55,532 nt of DNA from Brasilonema sp. UFV-L1 (lineage in GTDB: Bacteria; Cyanobacteriota; Cyanobacteriia; Cyanobacteriales; Nostocaceae). A program made the translations under genes and the position numbers. The stretch covers positions 1-55,532 of the forward strand of contig NZ_QMEA01000027.1 in the NCBI RefSeq assembly GCF_012912105.1, written 5' to 3'. Of the stretch, positions 8,921-16,994 are shown piece by piece (position 1 is the first letter of the stretch; every line of letters starts with the position of its first letter). The notes below the pieces were generated by a model, which was not told where the DNA came from, did not search any database, and saw only the letters and a list, made by a program, of their open reading frames with translations.

Positions 8921-10363
8921 TTAAGAATCCAAAGTAACGGGTAAAATAACAGTGACAATAGTGCCCGTGCCTTGACGACTTTCTATTTGAATTTGACCTT
9001 GGTGGTTTTTAACTATAGCTTGAGCGATCGCCAGCCCCAATCCTGATCCAGTTGAGCCAGTTGTACTTCGTGTTACGATACTTTCGGTTGTGTGAGTACG
9101 TGCTGGATCAACTCGGTAAAAACGGTCAAACAAATGGGGTAGCGCCTCGGTAGGGATACCAATTCCAGTATCCTTTACCTTAAAGAGTAACTGTGGAGAG
9201 TTGTAACGCAGTCCAGAAACACCATTTGTCACCTCAATACGTGCTAATTCCACATTCACGCGTCCTTGAGGGGGAGTATATTGTAAGGCATTGCTGATCA
9301 AATTTGTAAACAGTCGTATCAGCTGATCCCAGTTGCCAACAACTGTAAACCAATTATCCAGTAATTCAGGATCAGTTTCGCAAACAGGAGGGTCAATCAA
9401 ATCTAGAGAGAGGGTAATCTTTTTTTCTGTCGCTAACAGTTGTTGTTCTTCAACGACTTCTATTAACAAAGCATCAACAGGACAAGGAGAAAAAATCTCT
9501 TTGATTAAACCACTATCTTGTCTTGCTAAAAAGAGTAAGTCGTTAACTAACTTACCTAAACGTTGGGTGAGGCGTTCCACCACTTTTAATTGTTGCCGAT
9601 AGTGGGATGGAATAAAACCTTCTGACTCAGCTAATTCCAAATCAGTTAGTGCAACTTGCACATTAGTTTGAATCAAGGTAATTGGACTTCTTAATTCGTG
9701 AGAAGCATCAGCGGTAAACTGTTTGAGACGTTGATAGGATTCGTGTACTGGTTCCATCGCTTTACCTGAAAGAAACCAGCCACTTGCTGCAACAGAAAAT
9801 ACCATTAATCCTGTCCCCAGTGCTAAATCAAAAATCAACTGACGACTGGGTTTTGTAACTTCAAACCACGGATGACTAACACGCAAATATCCTAATACTT
9901 GCCTACCAACTTGCACCCGTTGTGTCACTTGTCTCAGAACGAGTGGAGAAGTGGAGAAAGATTCCAAATTTTGAATTGATTTGTCCTCTTTCCTGACAAC
10001 TTTTACAGTCTCACCTGTTGTGTTAAAGTGTAGTGGAAGATTTAAAGGTTGTGAGAAAGTAGACCAAAGTAATTCTTCAGTAGGGCTAAACCATTCTAAG
10101 TCAATGTGGTCATCTTCTGCGGTGTCAGTATTGTCACGAAAACTAGCTTCTACATTTATACGAGATTGACTCAAGTCTGAGTTTACTGCCTCAATAACGA
10201 GCGATCGCTCGACAACTTCCACCACATGATTCAAGGTATCATCAATCCGTTCAATCAGTGTACTACGCACATATAAATACACTCCAGTTGCAAACAACAG
10301 TAGTAGCACAGCTGTCACAGCAGTGTACCATATGGCAAGACGGCGACGAGTCGCTTGAAACAT
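8921..10363 (-). CDS. Membrane sensor histidine kinase (orphan)
   Basis: 480-aa two-component sensor. Order: TM1 at about 13-33, a periplasmic loop (34-176), TM2 at about 177-198, only a short HAMP-like linker, HisKA with His222 in 'ASHELRSPITL', N box 'NLISNALQYTP', G1 'VKDTGIGIP', F box 'LFDRFYRVD' and G2 'GSGLGLAIA'. All catalytic blocks are present. The N-terminus 'MFQATRRRLAIWYTAV' resembles the RppB/NrsS-like cyanobacterial kinases as I remember them, but no response regulator gene is adjacent. Its start overlaps the 3' end of the hydrolase gene by 49 bp, so the two may be cotranscribed. Confidence 0.9.
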   Translation of the reverse strand: MFQATRRRLAIWYTAVTAVLLLLFATGVYLYVRSTLIERIDDTLNHVVEVVERSLVIEAVNSDLSQSRINVEASFRDNTDTAEDDHIDLEWFSPTEELLWSTFSQPLNLPLHFNTTGETVKVVRKEDKSIQNLESFSTSPLVLRQVTQRVQVGRQVLGYLRVSHPWFEVTKPSRQLIFDLALGTGLMVFSVAASGWFLSGKAMEPVHESYQRLKQFTADASHELRSPITLIQTNVQVALTDLELAESEGFIPSHYRQQLKVVERLTQRLGKLVNDLLFLARQDSGLIKEIFSPCPVDALLIEVVEEQQLLATEKKITLSLDLIDPPVCETDPELLDNWFTVVGNWDQLIRLFTNLISNALQYTPPQGRVNVELARIEVTNGVSGLRYNSPQLLFKVKDTGIGIPTEALPHLFDRFYRVDPARTHTTESIVTRSTTGSTGSGLGLAIAQAIVKNHQGQIQIESRQGTGTIVTVILPVTLDS

Positions 10364-11439
10364 AGATATTTCCGAGTTGATAACTTTTTTTTCAATCGCG
10401 ATTTTTTCAATCGCGATAAAACACTCCAGGTACTTATTAGCATCACTCCCAATGTTAAGGGTGCTTCAGGAATTGGCTTTATTTGTTTGGTGACACTGAC
10501 ATTTGTATCTTTCACATCACCTGTAAAATAGACATAATCAAAAGCACTTTTGTCACCAAGAATGCTGGCACGTAAAAACAATCCACTCCAACGGGCGATA
10601 GTTTCAGTTGCTACATCTTGAGCTATGGTAGGTGTGTTCTTCTCAAATCCAGACTTTGAAGGGTCATTAATATTCGTAATCCCGTAGTGGTTGGCACCAT
10701 CAATGGTGACAAATAATTTGGGCGAATCTTGAATTTGCTCGTAAGTTAACTTTGCTGTCTCAATAGTATTTATGCTATCAAGCGTCCCGTGTAACAAGGC
10801 AACAGGAATTCCTGAATTATTGATAGGGACAAACTCTTGAGTTGATAGATTTCGTAGAAAAGAACCGAAAAACACTCCTGCTTTCAGTTCTGGTGGTCGG
10901 TTGAAAGAGTCTTCACAAAAAAAGGGAAGACAAGCGTTTGCAATCGCAGCTAATCCGGCATAGCCTCCTGCAGAATGACCAAGCAAGCCTAATTTTTGTG
11001 TATCAACAATACCACTCACAGGCGAAGTCGGACTTTCCGAATCTGCCTTCATCTGTGACAAAACAGCATTAATTTGTGAGGGTTCAGGTAAAAGTCCTAT
11101 CATACCAGTTTGTGGCATAGTTCTTAGGTGATTGGGTACAACTACCACAAATCCGTAGCGGGCTACTAAATTAGCGTAATTGGAGTAATTTGATTTATCA
11201 ATATTTGAACCTTGCAACAAAAGTGCCACAGGAAATGAATAATTACTAGTCTTTAAATTTGATGGATTGGGGTAGTAGATATCGGCTAAATCGTTATTAG
11301 CTGTGATAGTTGTCGTGTAGCTGGCAACATCTTGAAACAATGGAGCATCACTGAAAGTTACAGCAGTAGCTTTCCTTATACTCAATACCATTAAAGCCGC
11401 GCTGAAAAAAACTACTGACAGGATTTTACATGTAACCAC
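10315..11439 (-). CDS. Secreted alpha/beta hydrolase with PEP-CTERM-like tail
   Basis: 374-aa hydrolase of the dienelactone-hydrolase/PAF-acetylhydrolase-like type. It has an N-terminal signal peptide (about 1-26), the nucleophile elbow GHSAGG (Ser156), a probable acid in 'LLHGTLDSINT' and a His in 'DGANHYGIT'. Near the C-terminus, 'PIPEAPLTLGVMLISTWSVL' followed by a Lys/Arg cluster looks like a PEP-CTERM sorting signal (Pro-Glu, hydrophobic helix, basic patch). About 20 further residues follow and overlap the kinase start, which is unusual because such tails normally end soon after the basic patch. A lost stop codon or frameshift near 10375 would explain this. No exosortase gene is in the window. 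The substrate is unknown. Confidence 0.75.
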   Translation of the reverse strand: MVTCKILSVVFFSAALMVLSIRKATAVTFSDAPLFQDVASYTTTITANNDLADIYYPNPSNLKTSNYSFPVALLLQGSNIDKSNYSNYANLVARYGFVVVVPNHLRTMPQTGMIGLLPEPSQINAVLSQMKADSESPTSPVSGIVDTQKLGLLGHSAGGYAGLAAIANACLPFFCEDSFNRPPELKAGVFFGSFLRNLSTQEFVPINNSGIPVALLHGTLDSINTIETAKLTYEQIQDSPKLFVTIDGANHYGITNINDPSKSGFEKNTPTIAQDVATETIARWSGLFLRASILGDKSAFDYVYFTGDVKDTNVSVTKQIKPIPEAPLTLGVMLISTWSVLSRLKKSRLKKKLSTRKYLCFKRLVAVLPYGTLL

Positions 11440-11730
11440 AACAATGACTCCTTTTGATGAATTTTCTTAAAAAAAGCGATCGCTCTCTAGAATTGAGGTT
11501 AGTGTCGCAAAGTTTGAAATCTACCCAGTAAGCATCTCTACTTGGTCGAACACTCCTCCATCTAGCTGTTTTGATTCGGGTGTCCGCATCGTTCAACCCA
11601 ACTTTCCCAATCCTTTCGCAAATTTCCCTTTCTCTTTGCCTTGAGATAGAAGTGATGGCTTTTTTTCCTCTACTATGTTTAGTATGCTATCCGAGTTGTG
11701 TTAAGCTACACCTTCCTTTTTGTGGTCATC

Positions 11731-13929
11731 ATGCCAAAATCAAAGAAGACCGCTCATCAAATCAATCTCAACGACCCTCAATACTATTTCAACCGAGAGT
11801 TAAGCTGGCTAGAGTTTAACAAAAGGGTCTTACATGAAGCCTGCGACTCACGAACGCCCCTTCTAGAACGCCTGAAGTTTTTAGCAATATGGAGTTCTAA
11901 CCTGGATGAGTTCTTTATGGTGCGCGTTGCAGCACTCAAGCAACAAGTAGAAGCAAAAGTCAGCTTGCTCGCTTCTGATGGTCGCACACCACAACAGCAA
12001 CTAGACGAAATTAGCTCTACGCTGCGTCCATTAGTTGCCAAAGAACATGAACAATTTGAGAAAGTTCTGCGACCTGAACTTGCAAATCACGGTATACATA
12101 TCTTAGATTACATAGATTTAAGTCCAAAGCAGAGAAGTTATTTAGACAAATACTACGAAGAGCAAGTTTTCCCTGTTGTGACTCCTCTTGCTGTTGATCC
12201 CAGCCATCCTTTTCCTTATATTTCCAATCTCAGCTTGAATTTGGCTGTTGTCGTCAAAAACCCGGAAACAGAAGAGGAATTGTTTGCCAGAGTCAAAGTT
12301 CCAACAGTTTTGCCACGATTTTTGGCTTTACCGCCAGATTTGGGAATTCAAGCTCACGATCAACCAGCAGTCTGGACTGGTGTTCCTTTGGAACAGGCGA
12401 TCGCCCATAACTTGGAGTCCCTCTTTCCAGGAATGAATATACAAGAATACCATACTTTCCGTATAACCCGTGATGGTGACCTGGCATTAAAAGAAGATGA
12501 AGCCGATGACTTGCTGTTGGCGATTGAACAGGAACTGCGAAAACGGCGCGTTGGCGGGAGTCCTTTACGGTTAGAAATACATTCTCAAACTCCTGAATCC
12601 ATCAGAAAACGACTGTTAGAGGATTTAGAATTAGAAGAAAATGATGTCTACGAAGTAGACGGCATCATGGGACTCAAGGATATGATGTACTTCATGTCTT
12701 TGCCCGTTCCAGAACTCAAAGACCAACCTTGGCAATCTGTTGTACATCCTCGCTTACAAAGAATTAAAGACGCAAGCATAAACCCAGAGATACGCGAGAT
12801 AGAAGAAGGAAAAGATTTTTTTACAATCATTCGCGAAAAGGATTTATTTGTACACCATCCGTATCAATCCTTTTCGAGTTCTGTGGTAAACTTCATAACC
12901 TATGCAGCTTATGATCCGAATGTACTAGCAATTAAGATGACTCTTTATCGGACTTCTTTTGACTCACCGATAGTGAATGCTTTAATTGCTGCTGCTGAAA
13001 ATGGCAAGCAAGTCTCTGTACTGGTGGAACTGAAAGCGCGGTTTGATGAAGAGAATAATATCTATTGGGCGAAGCGGTTGGAAAGCGTTGGAGTTCACGT
13101 AGTTTATGGTTTGGTTGGTCTAAAAACTCACTGTAAACTGATTATGATTGTGCGGCGCGAACAAGAACGCATTTCTCGCTATGTACATATTGGGACTGGT
13201 AATTATAACCATAAAACGGCACGCTTGTACACAGATTTGGGATTATTTACTTGCCATGAAGACTTGGGAGCTGATGTCACAGATGTTTTCAATTTCTTAA
13301 CAGGATACTCGCGGCAAAAGTCATACCGAAAACTTTTGGTTGCACCCGTGACGATGCGCGATCGCTTCATTTCTATGATTCAGCGAGAAATGGAGAATGT
13401 TCATAATGGCATGAGTGGGCGGATTGTTGCCAAAATGAATTCATTGGTAGACCCAGAAATTATCTGCCATTTATACGAAGCTTCCCGCGTTGGCGTGCAG
13501 ATTGATTTGATTGTGCGTGGAATTTGCTGTTTGCGTCCTGGACTCAAAGATATCAGTGAAAATATTCGCGTTATCAGTATCGTTGGTCGCTTTTTAGAAC
13601 ACTCCCGCATTTTCTATTTTTATAACAATGGGCAGGAGGAAATCTACATCGGTAGTGCTGACTGGATGCGACGTAATTTAGATCGTCGGGTTGAAGTTAT
13701 TACCCCAATCTTAGATACAGATATTGCTAAAGATTTGCAAGAAATCTTAGGAATTATGCTGGCAGATAATCGTCAAGCTTGGGAGTTACAGCCAGATGGT
13801 AGGTACATTCAAAGACGTCCTGGTGAAGAAATCCCAGAAGCTAGTTCACAAAAAATTCTTATGTCAATGGCTTTAAACTCGCATGCGCTGATCGCGCCAG
13901 GTGCGACTTCCTCTGGAAGCATCGTCTAG
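11731..13929 (+). CDS. ppk: Polyphosphate kinase (Ppk1)
   Basis: Makes inorganic polyphosphate reversibly from ATP. I prefer the ATG at 11731 over the in-frame GTG at 11698, because 'MPKSKKTAHQINLNDPQYYFNRELSWLEFNKRVL' (described by position) begins just as homologues do, whereas the GTG would add a hydrophobic stub. Visible blocks: 'SNLDEFFMVRVA' near residue 50, 'DPSHPFPYISNLSLNLAV', 'MTLYRTSFDSPIVNAL', the phosphorylated-His region 'LKTHCKLIMIVRRE', and 'HIGTGNYNHKTARLYTDLG'. The 732-aa length is normal. It is monocistronic. Polyphosphate metabolism has no other gene nearby except psiE, 31 kb away. Confidence 0.96.
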   Translation: MPKSKKTAHQINLNDPQYYFNRELSWLEFNKRVLHEACDSRTPLLERLKFLAIWSSNLDEFFMVRVAALKQQVEAKVSLLASDGRTPQQQLDEISSTLRPLVAKEHEQFEKVLRPELANHGIHILDYIDLSPKQRSYLDKYYEEQVFPVVTPLAVDPSHPFPYISNLSLNLAVVVKNPETEEELFARVKVPTVLPRFLALPPDLGIQAHDQPAVWTGVPLEQAIAHNLESLFPGMNIQEYHTFRITRDGDLALKEDEADDLLLAIEQELRKRRVGGSPLRLEIHSQTPESIRKRLLEDLELEENDVYEVDGIMGLKDMMYFMSLPVPELKDQPWQSVVHPRLQRIKDASINPEIREIEEGKDFFTIIREKDLFVHHPYQSFSSSVVNFITYAAYDPNVLAIKMTLYRTSFDSPIVNALIAAAENGKQVSVLVELKARFDEENNIYWAKRLESVGVHVVYGLVGLKTHCKLIMIVRREQERISRYVHIGTGNYNHKTARLYTDLGLFTCHEDLGADVTDVFNFLTGYSRQKSYRKLLVAPVTMRDRFISMIQREMENVHNGMSGRIVAKMNSLVDPEIICHLYEASRVGVQIDLIVRGICCLRPGLKDISENIRVISIVGRFLEHSRIFYFYNNGQEEIYIGSADWMRRNLDRRVEVITPILDTDIAKDLQEILGIMLADNRQAWELQPDGRYIQRRPGEEIPEASSQKILMSMALNSHALIAPGATSSGSIV

Positions 13930-14473
13930 CTTGTTATGTTGCTGAGAGTATTGCTGAGAGGTTTATTTCACAAACAGTTCTTAGCCCCTCAGCAATACTA
14001 ACGATAAGGTTACTTCTTGAACTCTGGTGGCTTTGAGTGATTCAAGCAGTCCAACTTGCAGCCTGATAGGCAATTCGCTGCCTACGGCAGCAAATGAGCG
14101 AATGCGTGAATTTAAGTGTAGCGAGTAAGGCGGATATTTCTTTATATTTATTTCATACTTTTATGTCACAACTTAAACAGAACTGCTGTAAATCTTGATA
14201 GTGAACTCACTTCATAAAAGTTTATGCAAAAATTTAATCTTTTTTAAATATTCAACTAATTACTATAGAAACACATAAGTTATTCGGCGTTGCTGATTGA
14301 CAATATGAATAGAGCAGACGTACCAGGCACAAAGAGCTAGTCTCATTTGTTGATTTTTTCATTTCATACTTGAATTGGGCAACATTAGTTATTCAACCAT
14401 TGGATAGAGTAAGTGTAAGCAGCTATTCTCATAAACTGTAAAGGTTATCATAAGTTGTTTTTCTTTAACGTGG
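13930..14473. other. 544-bp intergenic region with repeat fragments
   Basis: Between ppk and the receiver gene. It holds a small inverted repeat made of 'TTGCTGAGAG'/'CCTCAGCAATAC' just after the ppk stop (about 13945-14000), which could act as a terminator. A repeat at 14040-14112 includes AATGAGCGAATGCGTGAATT. The last 300 bases are AT-rich and probably contain the promoter of the receiver gene. I see no gene here. Confidence 0.5.
14093..14112. repeat. Interspersed 20-mer AATGAGCGAATGCGTGAATT
   Basis: An exact inverted copy lies at 23136-23155 and a partial one at 176-205. It is preceded by an inverted motif 'AATTCGCTGCC...GGCAGCAAATGAGCGAA'. Dispersed, non-coding. Confidence 0.8.
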
Positions 14474-14881
14474 ATGTTAATGTTATCCTGTGAGCCTTCT
14501 ACATTGCGTGTTTTAGTAGTTGATGATCACGAACTGACTCGTTTAACCCTAAAATTAGCCTTTTCTAGGCAAGAGAATATTCAAGTTGTTGGTTTAGCCA
14601 GCAATGGTCAAGAAGCTGTAGAGATGGTTAAACGTTATAAACCTGACGTGATCGTGCTAGATTTACATATGCCAGTCATGGATGGTTGGCGTGCCTCTGG
14701 TCATATCAAAGCCATTGCTCCAAATACTCAAATCATTGCTTACTCCTCAGTAGAAGACACTAAGTGTCAGGAAACGAGGGAATTGGGTAGCTTGGACGCT
14801 TTTTGCAAGAAAGACACACCAACAACCGAGCTTATTGCTTTGGTTAAAAAGTTAGGACAAACTGGAGCCAACAGCTGGTGA
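14474..14881 (+). CDS. Stand-alone response regulator receiver protein
   Basis: 135-aa CheY-like protein consisting of one receiver domain and no output domain. The acidic pocket is 'VVDDHE' (near residues 16-20), the phospho-acceptor Asp is in 'VIVLDLHMPVMDGW', the switch Ser is in 'AYSSVED', and the conserved Lys is in 'AFCKKDTP'. It would relay phosphate or bind a partner protein. No kinase is adjacent; the nearest sensor (8921-10363) is more than 4 kb away and on the other strand. The overall fold resembles the NarL-type receiver start, so it may be a NarL regulator that lost its HTH. Confidence 0.88.
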   Translation: MLMLSCEPSTLRVLVVDDHELTRLTLKLAFSRQENIQVVGLASNGQEAVEMVKRYKPDVIVLDLHMPVMDGWRASGHIKAIAPNTQIIAYSSVEDTKCQETRELGSLDAFCKKDTPTTELIALVKKLGQTGANSW

Positions 14882-15053
14882 CAACAAGGTAAATGATACA
14901 GCGAAATAGCTTGATCAATCTAAAACTAAGTATCTTGGAACAGGAGAATATGGAGTTATCGAAAAGCATCGTCGGTCAAGTTGTAAGTTACCTTGTAAGT
15001 TACAGTTTCACCGACGCTGCTTTTTATCAAAAGTATCGTTTCTGACGACTCAC

Positions 15054-15233
15054 CTAAATTTCTGCTTCTGGAAAAGTGCGTTTAAACTCATCAACCAGTT
15101 CATCCATTTCTTCTAAAGCTTGATTCACGTCAATTCTCAAAGTTCCCAAGTTTGGTTGTTCCAATAGACTCAGTAAATACTCTCGTTGACTCTGAACTTT
15201 AACGACTCGTTCTTTTATAATCTGTACTTCCAT
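15054..15233 (-). CDS. Small conserved-looking protein, 59 aa
   Basis: A 59-codon frame read on the minus strand from ATG at 15231-15233 to TAG at 15054-15056. The product starts MEVQIIKERVVKVQSQREY and ends in 'DELVDEFKRTFPEAEI'. It is highly charged, predicted mostly helical, and has no membrane segment. A good ribosome-binding site (AGAGGA, 8 bases before the ATG) supports translation. It is convergent with the receiver gene. I do not recognise a named family. The length, helix content and acid-rich tail suggest a small coiled-coil or partner-binding protein. Confidence 0.6.
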   Translation of the reverse strand: MEVQIIKERVVKVQSQREYLLSLLEQPNLGTLRIDVNQALEEMDELVDEFKRTFPEAEI

Positions 15234-15666
15234 TTTTCTGTTCCTCTTTTCTACTTCAATCTACGATAATATATTTTGAGAAGAATACAGAATTCTGAAT
15301 TCAGTAGTCAGAATACAATTAAGTAAAATTTTGTACAAATTAAATTTTTAACTCTCCCTGCTTTTTAAAGCAAGGAGAGTTTAAGCTCTTCCCTAAGTTG
15401 TTCGTGATCACCGATGTTGAACTCTCCACGCTTTGAAAAATGTGGATTCAGAACTGTTGTTGCGAAGTGCGGCTCAAGCCACAACGGGAGCAACGTTGTC
15501 CTGCCCCAAAGGGGCTTTGACTGGTTCAAACAGTCCTACCCGCCTCGACCAATTTTTGGCTGTGCGGCTACTTTTGTTTTTGCTTGAAACATTTAACTCT
15601 ACGTTTTGTTTTTGGAGTTTTTCATCCTGTAGTGTTAAACTAATCCCAGATTAACACATCTATGGG
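15234..15666. other. 433-bp region, possible IS200/IS605-type remnant
   Basis: Contains the 15351-15380 hairpin and a second related motif 'GAACTCTCCACGCTTTGAAA' near 15419. It continues with a GC-richer stretch (15470-15570) that has clustered short inverted motifs such as CCCCAAAGGGGC. A 73-codon open frame (15433-15654) lacks a ribosome-binding site and resembles no protein I know. I read this as the non-coding end of a transposon of the IS200/IS605 (TnpB) type, but that is an inference. Confidence 0.35.
15351..15380. terminator. Stem-loop ACTCTCC..GGAGAGT
   Basis: ACTCTCCCTGCTTT pairs with AAAGCAAGGAGAGT around a two-base loop, with one mismatch in 14 pairs. On the plus strand it is followed by TTTAAG only, so it is a weak classical terminator. 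A subterminal transposon hairpin is an alternative. Confidence 0.5.
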
Positions 15667-15807
15667 ATGATGCAACGATACAACCTAAGATTATCGGATA
15701 AAGAGTATGAAGACTTGAAGAAAATTTCAGTGTCAACCGAGAGGTCAATTAATGACCTAATTCGAGAAGCAATTAGAGAGTATATCGAAAGAGAAACAAA
15801 GGGCTAA
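15667..15807 (+). CDS. Ribbon-helix-helix (CopG-type) small protein, 46 aa
   Basis: Frame from ATG 15667 to TAA 15805-15807; a second ATG follows directly (15670). The product MMQRYNLRLSDKEYEDLKKI continues with 'SVSTERSINDLIREAIREYIERETKG'. This is the RHH fold: a short beta strand (YNLRLS), helix A, a turn with Ser/Thr, and helix B. Such proteins bind DNA as dimers, often as antitoxins or transposon-linked repressors. There is no toxin gene next to it. The stop codon lies inside a palindrome GGGCTAAAGCCC, and strong hairpins follow. The fold is well supported; the role is not. Confidence 0.7.
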   Translation: MMQRYNLRLSDKEYEDLKKISVSTERSINDLIREAIREYIERETKG

Positions 15808-15850
15808 AGCCCTACGCGTCGGGTTTCATCCCCTCGATAAATCGTAGGGG
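15801..15850. repeat. Nested hairpins after the RHH gene
   Basis: GGGCTAAAGCCC (15801-15812), then CCCTACG (15810-15816) pairing with CGTAGGG (15843-15849), and CCCC..CGAT pairing with ATCG..GGGG inside 15830-15850. The pattern GGGTTTCATCCCC...TAGGGGTTCTCACC resembles ends of IS200/IS605-family elements as I remember them. A transcription terminator is the alternative. Confidence 0.5.
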
Positions 15851-15916
15851 TTCTCACCCTCCCGTACTATTTTGATAGAAAAACTAAGGTACTTAGAATT
15901 CATAACGAACTAAAAT

Positions 15917-16495
15917 ATGTTACGCCAAATTTCCTTGGGAACCCTCGGTATAAGCATCGGCAGTGTTTTGACTATCATTGGTTTTGCTGCCTACGCTGGT
16001 AATAATGCTACACTCAATCTTGTAGGGTTTTTTTATGGAATTCCTCTTTTGTTAGGAGGATTAGCACTCAAAGCTAATGAGCTTAAGCCTGTGCCCTTCA
16101 GTCAACCTACGACGCCACAAGTGTTGACACTTAGAAAAGAGCAAGCAACTTCTACTCAAAATCAAATACGCGAAGACATTACTCGATATCGCTACGGTCA
16201 AGACGTGCATTTATACGAAGCGCTCTCGTTTCTTGGTCTTGGTTCTACAGATGATGATATACCAGTTGTTACAGGATTACAAGAAACAGAAATTGATGGA
16301 GCTTATGCTTTAATTTTGGAATTTGATTCGCCATCTGTACCAATTGATATTTGGCAACAAAAGCAGGAAAAAATGACCAGTTTTTTTGGTCCTGGAGTAG
16401 AGGTAAAAGTGACACAGCCAGAATCAGAAAGAATTGAACTAACCCTCGCTTCGCTCCAATTCAAAATTCAAAATTCAAAATTCAAAAATAATTAA
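15917..16495 (+). CDS. DUF2854 family membrane protein
   Basis: 192-aa protein with two hydrophobic segments at about 7-26 and 32-48 ('GFFYGIPLLLGGLALKA'), then a soluble C-terminal domain with 'RYRYGQDVHLYEALSFLGL' and 'VPVVTGLQETEIDGAYALILEF' (described by position, about 114-137). This architecture is found in cyanobacteria and chloroplasts (DUF2854) and has no assigned function that I know of. The C-terminus 'LQFKIQNSKFKNN' is encoded by a heptamer repeat that has entered the reading frame, so the ancestral stop was probably earlier. Confidence 0.8.
   Translation: MLRQISLGTLGISIGSVLTIIGFAAYAGNNATLNLVGFFYGIPLLLGGLALKANELKPVPFSQPTTPQVLTLRKEQATSTQNQIREDITRYRYGQDVHLYEALSFLGLGSTDDDIPVVTGLQETEIDGAYALILEFDSPSVPIDIWQQKQEKMTSFFGPGVEVKVTQPESERIELTLASLQFKIQNSKFKNN
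16459..16486. repeat. Heptamer repeat (ATTCAAA)x4 inside a coding end
   Basis: Four perfect ATTCAAA units. The same unit recurs at 23153-23166 and 45486-45499 outside genes. Here it forms the last codons of the DUF2854 gene. Confidence 0.9.
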
Positions 16496-16708
16496 GAAAT
16501 TTAAAACTTTGAAATTTTAAATTCTTTGAATTTTGGATTTCAGTTGAAAGTGATTATTCATAAGTCCTTAGTTTTTTGTTAATGACTAAGGACTCATATC
16601 ATCTTTGCCGAATGACAAATCAATTCAAAACTCTCCGCGTCCGGTGTGTCCCCGTGTCATTTCTTATTACAAGTGTTCATCCGGACATGATAATATCATA
16701 TCTCATCT

Positions 16709-16969
16709 TTACTTTTCTAGACGAACCGCATACCATTGCAAATATTTTCCAGTACCAACATCTAAATCGCAACTCGTATCAATTAAATATTTTGCTTGTG
16801 CTTCTATAGAATCAAACGAGTGCAAATCACGTGGCAAATCCTCAAATTTCAGTTGTTGTAAAATTCCCTTGAGCTTCTCTAATAATTCTGAAGCAGAAAG
16901 AAATTGTTCAGGTTGGTTGGTTTCTAAAACAACAAAATAATCTTCTTGATACATTAATGAGTCTGGCAT
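16709..16969 (-). CDS. crr7: Chlororespiratory reduction protein 7 (Crr7) homologue
   Basis: An 86-aa soluble protein beginning 'MPDSLMYQEDYFVVLE' and ending 'GKYLQWYAVRLEK'. These match my memory of the CRR7 family, which in chloroplasts and cyanobacteria is linked to assembly or stability of the NDH-1 (photosynthetic complex I) machinery. A longer frame starts at 17011 but would overlap the upstream CHAT gene and adds a non-conserved stretch, so I use the ATG at 16969. It lies 25 bp after the CHAT gene on the same strand and could be cotranscribed with it, although the jobs look unrelated. Confidence 0.75.
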   Translation of the reverse strand: MPDSLMYQEDYFVVLETNQPEQFLSASELLEKLKGILQQLKFEDLPRDLHSFDSIEAQAKYLIDTSCDLDVGTGKYLQWYAVRLEK

Positions 16970-16994
16970 AAAAAAAATTGATTGATGTAAGCAT

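Noticed and set aside
11698-11730. GTG start for ppk giving MLSYTFLFVVI at the N-terminus
   Set aside because: The ATG at 11731 gives the normal family N-terminus, and the extension looks like accidental hydrophobic codons.
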